From: Clostridiaceae bacterium
GTDB lineage: Bacteria > Bacillota > Clostridia > Clostridiales > Clostridiaceae
NCBI GenBank assembly: GCA_902363375.1
Contig: CABIZX010000002.1
Location: 248,001-312,000, forward strand
DNA length: 64,000 bases
Reading direction: 5' to 3'
In this document: positions 57,000 through 64,000 of the stretch, piece after piece
Numbering within the stretch: position 1 is the first letter of the stretch
How the letters are laid out: each line of letters opens with the position of its first letter
The notes under the pieces: model-generated
Databases searched by the model: none
What the model saw: only the letters and a program-made list of their open reading frames with translations
What the model was told of the DNA's origin: nothing
Made by a program: the position numbers and the translations under genes

Positions 57000-57036
57000 A
57001 AGAGATATTTCAAAGCTATTTTGGAATATCTCTTTT
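57000..57036 (+). terminator. terminator after the rubredoxin-FNR gene
   Basis: AAGAGATATTTC (57000-57011) pairs with GAATATCTCTT (57024-57034), followed by TTGCTTTT. Confidence 0.8.
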
Positions 57037-57234
57037 GCTTTTACATAGAAATGGATTACCTCAAAATCTATTTCATATATAGTATTAATTATGTAGAAAT
57101 AAAGAATATGCTAATATTATATTAAATTCATACTCTGGTTCAGCACACAGTGAAATACAATCTATCTTTTATTGAGAATATTTTAACGGCTAAAGTAAAT
57201 AATAGTAACACTATTATTAGAAGAGGTGTAATTT

Positions 57235-57882
57235 ATGAAAAAATTATTATATATAACCGTTAATTCTAAACCAGAAGAATTGTCTGCTAGTAAAACTGTA
57301 GGTAGGAGATTTGTAAATAAGTTTTTAGAAGAGCATAATGAATTTATTCTAGAAGAGCTGGATCTTTACCAGTGTCATATACCTAGGCTTGAATATGAAT
57401 ACTTTGAGAAAAGGAATTGTATGATTAAAGAAGCTGATTTTAATAAATTAAATGAAAAGCAACAAGATGAGGTTCATAAGATAGTAAAACTTGTAGATCA
57501 ATTTAAAGAAGCCGATGTATACGTAATAGCAGCGCCAATGTGGAGTCTTTCTTTCCCATCGCCTTTAAAGGAATATATAGATTGTGTGGTTATGGATGGA
57601 AAAACTATAAAAATATCAGAGAATAAAATGGAAGGATTATTAAATGATAAACCAAGATCTATGGTATATATACAATCATCAGGGGCTTCTATTCCTTGGA
57701 TGCTAAGGCCTATTCTAAATAAGGGACTTGATTATGTGAAAGATATAATGAAATATATAGGAATTAAAAAATTTGAAGAATTACTAGTAGACGGAACAGG
57801 CTTTACTGATGAAGAAAGAAAAAAAGCCATAGATCATGCTAGTAATAAAATAGATGACATCATTAAAGATATTTGGAGATAA
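57235..57882 (+). CDS. FMN-dependent NADH-azoreductase-like flavodoxin-fold protein
   Basis: This 215-residue flavodoxin-like quinone/azo reductase has the AzoR pattern: TVNSKPEELSASKTVGRRF at the phosphate-binding N terminus, AAPMWSLSFPSPLKEYID and YIQSSGA. It would reduce quinones or azo compounds with NADH and FMN. GAAGAGGTG precedes the start. It is monocistronic, with a terminator following. Confidence 0.88.
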   Translation: MKKLLYITVNSKPEELSASKTVGRRFVNKFLEEHNEFILEELDLYQCHIPRLEYEYFEKRNCMIKEADFNKLNEKQQDEVHKIVKLVDQFKEADVYVIAAPMWSLSFPSPLKEYIDCVVMDGKTIKISENKMEGLLNDKPRSMVYIQSSGASIPWMLRPILNKGLDYVKDIMKYIGIKKFEELLVDGTGFTDEERKKAIDHASNKIDDIIKDIWR

Positions 57883-57900
57883 AAGTAACATAATATACGA

Positions 57901-57937
57901 AAAACCACTAATATTTTACATATTAGTGGTTTTATTT
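57901..57937 (+). terminator. terminator after azoreductase-like gene
   Basis: A 13-base stem AAAACCACTAATA / TATTAGTGGTTTT with a seven-base loop is followed by ATTTT. The remaining 250 bases to the next gene hold no visible feature beyond a promoter region. Confidence 0.85.
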
Positions 57938-58187
57938 TAAAATATATGATATCTTTTTGATACGACTATTTATTATATAAAAAGTGTTACGATATATAAA
58001 ATATATAGACTCAAAATAGATACTAAGTTAGCTATTATTGTAGAACTATTATATAGCAAATTAATAAGGTAATAATGAAAGGTAAGTGGATAGTAAAGTT
58101 GTTAGTAATAGAGAATGCAAAGGTAGTCTATATACTTAATAAGTACTGGCTTATATATAAATCTAGAATAATTATAGGGGGATGAAA

Positions 58188-60182
58188 ATGGTTAAGTTTA
58201 GGTTTAAGCGTCTAGGAACTAAAATGACTGTATTCATAGTAGGAATAGTTTTAGTTGGAATGGTGACAACACAGCTAGCTACTACTATGATTATGAGAAA
58301 AAATCTTGAAAAGGAAACAAATGAAAGAGGAACTACGGTAGTAGACGAATTAGGAAAATCCTTTGAAAAGGAATTAGTACAGTATGAGAAGGATTTAAAG
58401 TTAATAGGAGAGGAAAGTGCTTTTAACAAAGAAGTGCTTAAGGATCCAGTGGCGTTAGAAGAAGTATCATCATTGTTTAAAAATTATACTGAATCTAACT
58501 CACAAATATTAAGTATATATGTAGGATTTAAAGATAAGAGTATGCTTGCGGAGCCTACATGGGAAGTACCAGAAGATTACGATGTAACTCAAAGAGATTG
58601 GTATATAAAAGCGGCAGAAAATACTGATAAAGTAATCTGGACAGAACCATATATTGATGCAGACCACAATGTGCCTGTAATAACTGCAGCAAAAGCAATA
58701 GTAGAAAATGGAGTTGTTAAAGGTGCAATAGCTATTGATTTATCATTAGAAAGCTCTTTGAATAATGTCAAAGAATATAATGTAGGATATAATGGATATG
58801 CATTTTTAGTTAGTAATGAAGGTATTGCTCTTTACCATCCAACACTGATAAACGAAAATCTAAAAGATCAAGCCATTTTTAGTGGAATCTTCAAATCAGA
58901 TGTAGGATCTTATAAAATTAATGCAGATAAAGATGATTTAAATATATATTATTATACTATACCAAACTTTAACTGGAAGGTTGGTGCTGTATATAATGAA
59001 AAAGATATGCAAGGCAGTATAACTGAAATTAATAACTTTGCTATAGTTATTACTGTTGGAGCAATGATAGTATTAACTGGAATATTATATATACTCATAA
59101 AAACAATATCTAAGCCTTTAGTTAAATTATCTAATGAAGCGAAGTTAGTAGCAGAGGGAGATTTAACAATAGATATAAAATCTAAGTTAAAAGATGAAAT
59201 TGGACAAGTAACTAATAACTTTAATAGTATGGTTAAAGATATTAATAATATAGTATCTAATGTACAAAAATCTATATATCAAATTAATAGTGCCAGCGAA
59301 AATCTAAGTGCTATATCAGAAGAGACTACGGCTTCATCAGAAGAGATAAATGCAGCAGTAGCAGAAATAGCGAAAGATACATCTAATCAAGCAGAGACTA
59401 TTGTAAACATAGTAGATAAGGTTGAAAAGTTAAATGAATCTATTGAAGATATTAATAATATTATTAATAAGATGAATGAATTATCTAATTCTTCAACAAC
59501 TGCTTCAGAACAAGGATTAGAAAATGTAAGTAACTTAAATGTTAAAATCAAGGAAAATACTAATGAACTTAATAAAGTAAATGATATATTCCAGGGACTA
59601 GTTTATAAGTTGCAAGAAATAGACAAGGTTATTGACATGATAACTAATATATCAGACCAAACTAACTTATTAGCTCTTAATGCAAGTATAGAAGCAGCAA
59701 GAGCAGGAGAAGCTGGAAGAGGATTTGCAGTAGTAGCAGAGGAAGTAAGAAAGTTAGCAGAGCAATCTAACAATGCCACAAATAAGATTAAAGAATCTTT
59801 AACTAATATAAATAAAGAAACTAATAATGTTAAAAGTGCCATACTCAATGCTAATGATATAAATAAAGAAACTGAAAGTGCAGTATTAACTACAGAGCAA
59901 TCCTTTAATTCTATCAATGATGAATTACAAGAAATAGTTGAATTAATAAGAAAAACAAATAGTAGGACAGAAGATATTAATAACTATAGTGGAAATATAT
60001 TAGGCGGAGTAGAGGATATATCTAATAATGCACAACAAAATGCCTCTACAGTAGAAGAAGTAAGTGCTTCAATAGACGAGCAATGTGTTGTATTTGGAAA
60101 TATAGCACAGCACTCAGAAGAGTTAGCAAAATCATGTCATGATCTATCACAATTAATTAATCATTTTAAAGTGAATAAATAG
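58188..60182 (+). CDS. methyl-accepting chemotaxis protein with Cache sensor domain
   Basis: The protein has 664 residues. A membrane helix (about 11-33) is followed by an extracellular dCache domain (about 35-275, with [21 protein letters not shown] and [14 protein letters not shown] typical of it). A second helix (about 283-305) leads to a HAMP domain and signalling helices. The hairpin tip is [37 protein letters not shown]. It senses small ligands, often amino acids or organic acids. ATG 58188 is preferred over 58182, which abuts the GGGGG site. Confidence 0.94.
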   Translation: MVKFRFKRLGTKMTVFIVGIVLVGMVTTQLATTMIMRKNLEKETNERGTTVVDELGKSFEKELVQYEKDLKLIGEESAFNKEVLKDPVALEEVSSLFKNYTESNSQILSIYVGFKDKSMLAEPTWEVPEDYDVTQRDWYIKAAENTDKVIWTEPYIDADHNVPVITAAKAIVENGVVKGAIAIDLSLESSLNNVKEYNVGYNGYAFLVSNEGIALYHPTLINENLKDQAIFSGIFKSDVGSYKINADKDDLNIYYYTIPNFNWKVGAVYNEKDMQGSITEINNFAIVITVGAMIVLTGILYILIKTISKPLVKLSNEAKLVAEGDLTIDIKSKLKDEIGQVTNNFNSMVKDINNIVSNVQKSIYQINSASENLSAISEETTASSEEINAAVAEIAKDTSNQAETIVNIVDKVEKLNESIEDINNIINKMNELSNSSTTASEQGLENVSNLNVKIKENTNELNKVNDIFQGLVYKLQEIDKVIDMITNISDQTNLLALNASIEAARAGEAGRGFAVVAEEVRKLAEQSNNATNKIKESLTNINKETNNVKSAILNANDINKETESAVLTTEQSFNSINDELQEIVELIRKTNSRTEDINNYSGNILGGVEDISNNAQQNASTVEEVSASIDEQCVVFGNIAQHSEELAKSCHDLSQLINHFKVNK

Positions 60183-60227
60183 AATATTTATATTTGATTA
60201 TTTTTACGTATAAGTTATGAATAAAAT

Positions 60228-60265
60228 AAAGGTATATTTCAATATATTGAGATATACCTTTATTT
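60228..60265. terminator. bidirectional terminator between chemoreceptor and B12 transporter
   Basis: AAAGGTATATTTCA (60228-60241) pairs with TGAGATATACCTTT (60248-60261), with T-rich runs on both sides, between convergent genes. Confidence 0.8.
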
Positions 60266-60266
60266 G

Positions 60267-61031
60267 CTATATAGGAATATAACAAATATTTAATAAATGA
60301 GTTGATGGATTTTCTATAACTATTGAATCTACACCATAAACATCTTTGATCAATTCAGAGGTAAGAATGTCTTTAGGACTACCATAGGCAACAATAGTGC
60401 CTTCTTTTAAAACATAAAGCTTATCACAATACATAGCGGCAATATTTAAATCATGTATAGCAGCAATAATTTCTACATTAAGACTTTTTACAATGCCCAT
60501 AAGCTGAAGTTGATATTTTATATCTAAATGATTTGTTGGCTCATCTAAAATTAGACAGTCAGTTTGCTGTGCTAATGCTCTAGCAAGAATAATGCGTTGT
60601 TGTTCTCCACCAGAAAGAGTTAGGAAGTTTCTATCAATAAACTTTAGCATTCCTACTTTATTTAAGGAATCATATATTATGTCATAATCTTTTTTAGTAT
60701 CTCTATCTAAAAATTTTTTATGAGGAGATCTACCCATAAGTAATATGTCCTTTACAGAAAAGTCAAAATTATAATTATTATGCTGAGAGAGAACTGCTAG
60801 TTTTTTAGAGCTTTCTTTTATAGATAATTTGCTTAGACTAATATCATCTAATTTGATTATGCCACTACTGGGCTTTAGTGTTCTATAAATACATTTTAAT
60901 AAAGTAGATTTACCACTGCCGTTTGGACCAATTATACCTATAAATTCTTTATTATTAACATCTATATTAATACCTTTTAGAATTTCAGTATCACCTATTT
61001 TAACTTTTATATCTTCAGTCGAAATATGCAT
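60267..61031 (-). CDS. btuD: cobalamin/metal-chelate ABC transporter ATP-binding protein (BtuD/FecE-like)
   Basis: This 254-residue ATPase of the FecE/BtuD class has Walker A GPNGSGKST, signature LSGGEQQRI, Walker B CLILDEPTNHLD and the IHDL switch. It overlaps the permease gene by one base at the stop/start. The cobalamin riboswitch upstream of the operon supports cobalamin rather than iron-siderophore as the cargo; the protein sequence alone does not decide. Confidence 0.92.
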   Translation of the reverse strand: MHISTEDIKVKIGDTEILKGINIDVNNKEFIGIIGPNGSGKSTLLKCIYRTLKPSSGIIKLDDISLSKLSIKESSKKLAVLSQHNNYNFDFSVKDILLMGRSPHKKFLDRDTKKDYDIIYDSLNKVGMLKFIDRNFLTLSGGEQQRIILARALAQQTDCLILDEPTNHLDIKYQLQLMGIVKSLNVEIIAAIHDLNIAAMYCDKLYVLKEGTIVAYGSPKDILTSELIKDVYGVDSIVIENPSTHLLNICYIPI

Positions 61032-62122
61032 TAATTGTTACCTCCAAATCCATAGGACTTTTTAATCATAAGCCATACAAAACATGGTGCACCTATCATA
61101 GAAATTAATATACCAATAGGAATTTCAGCACCATTTATTATAATTCTAGATAACACATCTGCCCAAATCATAAATATAGCCCCTAATAGAGCAGCTACAG
61201 GAATTATTCTTCTGTGATCTGTACCGAATATCATCCTAACTATATGAGGAATAATAAGTCCTATAAATCCAATCATACCAGAAGAAAATACTATTATTCC
61301 AATCATTAGGGATGTTATTATTAAATAAAGAATTCTAAATTTATGGAGGTCTGTACCTAATGTTACAGATACTTCATCACCCAAAAGCATTAAATTTAGA
61401 GTTCTATATTGAGTCATAAAGAATAACATTCCTATAAAAATAATAGGAAGTATAAAAGAAATCTCATTCCAATTAGCGCCAGATAGACTACCCATAAGCC
61501 AGAAACTAATATTCTTCATACCTTGAGCATCATTAGAAATATAGACTATAAAACTTGAAAAGGCACTACACACAGAGCTAAGAGCCATTCCAGAAAGAAG
61601 TAGCTTTGTAGAATTACTTCGTCCACCTATATTAGAGATAAGTAAGACTAACATTGAGGTAACGAAAGCACCTATAAATCCCATGATTCCAATATAGTTA
61701 ATACTAAGGCTTGTTCCAATTCCAAGAAGAATAGCTAAGGTGGCCCCAAGAGATGCACCAGAAGATATCCCAAGAACATAGGGATCAGCTAAAGGATTTT
61801 TAACAATAGCTTGCATTACAATGCCAACTACAGATAATCCGGATCCAACTCCGATAGCTAAGATTACTCTAGGCATTCTAATCAACCATACTACGTCCAT
61901 TTTTGCAGAACTTGTAGAAAGCTCACCAATATTAAAAATTTTATAAAGAATTATACTGTATACTTCTTTCATAGATATATTTACGGAACCTATAGCAACG
62001 GCTAATCCTATTGAAAGTAGAAGTGCTATTAAAAGAATAAGAGAAGTGCCTATATAAATAGGTACTCCCTTACAAGTATTAAAATCTTTAGTTTTGAGGT
62101 TATTATTATTTTTCATCATCAT
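61031..62122 (-). CDS. btuC: cobalamin/metal-chelate ABC transporter permease (BtuC/FecCD-like)
   Basis: This 363-residue FecCD-family permease has about ten membrane helices, the motif GSGLSVVGIVMQAIVKNPLADPYVLGISSGASLGA and the cytoplasmic GLIIPHIVR coupling loop. It lies five bases after the binding-protein gene. It forms the membrane channel of a class II importer. Confidence 0.93.
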   Translation of the reverse strand: MMMKNNNNLKTKDFNTCKGVPIYIGTSLILLIALLLSIGLAVAIGSVNISMKEVYSIILYKIFNIGELSTSSAKMDVVWLIRMPRVILAIGVGSGLSVVGIVMQAIVKNPLADPYVLGISSGASLGATLAILLGIGTSLSINYIGIMGFIGAFVTSMLVLLISNIGGRSNSTKLLLSGMALSSVCSAFSSFIVYISNDAQGMKNISFWLMGSLSGANWNEISFILPIIFIGMLFFMTQYRTLNLMLLGDEVSVTLGTDLHKFRILYLIITSLMIGIIVFSSGMIGFIGLIIPHIVRMIFGTDHRRIIPVAALLGAIFMIWADVLSRIIINGAEIPIGILISMIGAPCFVWLMIKKSYGFGGNN

Positions 62123-62126
62123 AGTA

Positions 62127-63152
62127 TTACTTACCTAGAGTTCCGTATAGACCATCAGAAAAAGTATTTATTCCATCTATAGTTCTGATACCACTAGAGT
62201 ACATTTCTCCTAGAGATATAGGATATATTCTTTTATTCTTCACAGCTGCAAGTGTTTGAAGAGATTCATCTTTTAAAATTTTATCTACTTCTTGTTGAGG
62301 GATGCTATTATCACCTTGGTCCATAAATACTACAAATATACAATCAGGATTAAGATTTATTAAATCTTCTTTACCAATATTGTTTCCTTCAGGATTCAAT
62401 AAGTTAGAACCCAGTTTAGTTATCATGTCACCAGCTAGAGTGCTAGCTCCATAAGTGCTAATTTTATCATCAAAGAATTCTACAACTAATGCGTTTTGTT
62501 TCTCTTTATCTTTAACTAGATTAGCAGTCTTTTCAACACCTTCATTAATCTTATTTACTAATTCTGTAGCTTTATCTTCAACATTAAATATTTTTCCTAA
62601 ATTTAATATATCAGTAATTTCATTTTCAATAGTTTTTTCTTTAGCAATACCACTATTTAAAGATATATACGTATTAGTACCATTCTCATTCCAATAAGCA
62701 ACATCTCCAAGATTTTTATCATTGAATAGTGAATACCAGCCGAGAATAAAGTCAGGTTCAGACATAACTACAGTCTCTTTTGAAGGAGTAAACTCTTCTA
62801 AATAATTAACTTTCTCAAAAATAGCCTTATATTCTTCCTTTACAGGATGGTCAAGACCAGCTGCAGCAATGATTTTATCTTCTAGACCTAAAGCAAGAAG
62901 TGTTTCGATAGAATTTTGATATACAGCAAAAACTTTTTCTGGAGCCTTATCAAAAGTTAACTCTATAGGTTCTTTTTTATAATTATAGGTTTGAATTGTC
63001 ACTGGATAATGGGAATCTTTACTTTCATTTTGTGATGAATTAGGATTTTCTTTCGAAGTGTTTTTATCAGAGCTTTTATTACTACAACCTACAAGACTAA
63101 GGATAAGTAATATGCCTAATAAAATTGAAATGATTTTTTTAAAGTGTTTCAT
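62127..63152 (-). CDS. btuF: substrate-binding lipoprotein of the cobalamin importer (BtuF-like)
   Basis: This 341-residue lipoprotein has a signal peptide and lipobox (LVGC, lipidated Cys near 23), then the two-lobed fold typical of BtuF/FhuD/FecB proteins with a single connecting helix. Segments such as EKVFAVYQNSIETLLALGLEDKIIAA fit that family. It binds the ligand outside the membrane and delivers it to the permease. A cobalamin riboswitch precedes it. Symbol use rests on that riboswitch. Confidence 0.9.
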   Translation of the reverse strand: MKHFKKIISILLGILLILSLVGCSNKSSDKNTSKENPNSSQNESKDSHYPVTIQTYNYKKEPIELTFDKAPEKVFAVYQNSIETLLALGLEDKIIAAAGLDHPVKEEYKAIFEKVNYLEEFTPSKETVVMSEPDFILGWYSLFNDKNLGDVAYWNENGTNTYISLNSGIAKEKTIENEITDILNLGKIFNVEDKATELVNKINEGVEKTANLVKDKEKQNALVVEFFDDKISTYGASTLAGDMITKLGSNLLNPEGNNIGKEDLINLNPDCIFVVFMDQGDNSIPQQEVDKILKDESLQTLAAVKNKRIYPISLGEMYSSGIRTIDGINTFSDGLYGTLGK

Positions 63153-63303
63153 TTTAAATCTCCTTTACTATTCCAATTATAATTAGTTAAATATTATAAT
63201 TTGTTATGAATACATAAGGATACTCTAAGTAAAACCATAGATAATATAGCGTTATTACTATGATTAATATCACTCTTTACTCGAAGAGTATCGATATTTT
63301 AAT

Positions 63304-63455
63304 ATTGGCAAGTATCCTGACTTATAGATCATAATATTAACTAGCCTTCCCAAATCAATGATTCAGTGACTTAATTTAGTCAATACTCCCTAATTACAGT
63401 AGCGGTACTGTGTGGAAATCTCATCCATCTTCCTTTAAATTAACCAATATTATTC
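63304..63455 (-). promoter_or_regulatory. cobalamin riboswitch
   Basis: On the minus strand the sequence shows the class signature in order: GATGAGATTTCCACAC, CCGCTACTGT, GGGAGT, AAGTCACTG, GGGAAGG and the B12 box AAGTCAGGATACTTGCC (63307-63323 as complement). The span to the start codon holds imperfect stems (for example arms GATACTCT / AGAGTATC, about 63220-63292) that may form the switch. Confidence 0.92.
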
Positions 63456-63727
63456 ATATATTATTATATTTCAACAAAACATACTCTATCATAACTGAGA
63501 ATGCGTGTCAATAAACTGAAATAAATAATGATGAATAAGTCTGTAAATTCAGAATAGATGTAAATATATTTAGTATTGAATATATTATTAAATATTGACA
63601 AAGATAAAAGAGTAAAGGGGGTATTAATAAAGATATAAATTTAATAATGAATAATAAATATTGATTAATAATGATTATTTAGTTATAATTGAAATATATT
63701 TAAGAGATATTTTAGGAGGAATATAAA

Positions 63728-64000
63728 ATGGCATCAGAAAAAATTGTATGTCTTTGTAATGGAGTTACCTATGCTTCAGTAAGAGAAGCAATGTCCGAAG
63801 GGGCTAGATCAGTAGAAGATATTCAAGCTGCTACAGGAGCAGGAGATGTTTGTGGAGGATGTATTGAAAGAATTGAAAAAATATTAGGTGATGTATGCAC
63901 ATGTAGAAATGTCTCTACTGAAGAAGTTATAGAATCAATAGAAAATGGTGATGATACTGTAGAAAAGATAGGAATAACTACAGGTGCAGGAACAGCATGT
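63728..64000 (+). CDS. tandem BFD-type [2Fe-2S] domain protein, 3' end cut off
   Basis: 91 codons are visible, with no stop before the window end. Two bacterioferritin-associated-ferredoxin-like domains occur in series. The first has CLCNGVTYASV and CGGCIERI (C-x-C and C-x2-C). The second begins CTCRNVSTEEV and TGAGTAC before the edge. Such domains bind [2Fe-2S] clusters and occur in BFD, NirB and NifU-type proteins. TAGGAGG precedes ATG 63728. Upstream, AT-rich ATAATGATTATT-like sequence could be a Fur site, but the background composition makes this weak. Confidence 0.88.
   Translation, partial: MASEKIVCLCNGVTYASVREAMSEGARSVEDIQAATGAGDVCGGCIERIEKILGDVCTCRNVSTEEVIESIENGDDTVEKIGITTGAGTAC

Noticed and set aside
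63640..63700. Fur-box-like sequence upstream of the BFD gene
   Set aside because: Only a partial ATAATGATTATT match in extremely AT-rich DNA, where such matches are frequent by chance.

Overview
The window reads as the chromosome of a low-GC, motile, strictly fermentative Firmicute of the Clostridium type. Coding sequence is AT-rich, with strong GGAGG ribosome binding sites and rho-independent hairpin terminators. It carries tandem SAM-I riboswitches, a T-box leader and a cobalamin riboswitch, an uncoupled-activation form of cobalamin-dependent methionine synthase, chemotaxis receptors, MotAB, and small rubredoxin-type redox proteins. No rRNA, tRNA, CRISPR array or intact transposase gene was seen.

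Layout. 1-4929: a 5'-truncated sensor kinase followed by a small membrane protein and a MacAB/YknXYZ-like three-part efflux operon. 4930-16030: a segment that is visibly richer in G+C and differently coded, interpreted as acquired DNA. It holds an Rrf2 regulator with an NAD(P)-binding partner gene sharing TTGTAA-N9-TTACAA operators. It also holds a sigma-54-type activator divergent from a catabolic cluster: beta-keto acid cleavage enzyme, cyclase-type hydrolase, SDR-like protein, small alpha/beta protein, thiolase, SDR remnant, HMGL-like aldolase and metallo-hydrolase. The cluster has a good -24/-12 promoter and upstream repeats. Two of its genes carry single-base homopolymer frameshifts and one is only a stub. 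16421-21785: an oligopeptide-type ABC importer operon with no binding protein, whose first permease is fused to a peptidase-M28-like extracytoplasmic domain that has lost its metal ligands. 22008-25662: a PucR-type regulator divergent from an Old Yellow Enzyme/2-enoate-reductase flavoprotein.

25688-33714: a methionine biosynthesis block (metY, metA, hom, metF, MetH activation protein, metH) behind two consecutive SAM-I riboswitches. 33912-46583: mixed housekeeping and regulatory genes: SDR, two-domain chemoreceptor, nitroreductase/HxlR divergon, AraC-type regulator, a heterodimeric ABC exporter, a CNNM/HlyC-type membrane protein, and motAB. 46612-48512: a T-box-controlled cysE-cysK pair. 49399-55271: a drug-resistance-like locus in which a MarR gene with a perfect palindromic operator separates a DrrAB-like ABC pair from a heterodimeric ABC exporter. 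56135-60182: a rubredoxin-FNR fusion flavoprotein, an azoreductase-like protein and a chemoreceptor. 60267-63455: a BtuFCD-like cobalamin importer under a cobalamin riboswitch. This fits the B12-dependent MetH in the window. The window ends inside a gene for tandem BFD-type [2Fe-2S] domains.

An AT-rich fold-back repeat family (34442, 43163, 49249) sits in three intergenic gaps. The most unusual items are the sigma-54 catabolic island, the permease-pseudopeptidase fusion and the tandem riboswitch leader. All functional assignments rest on motif recognition by eye; no database search was run.
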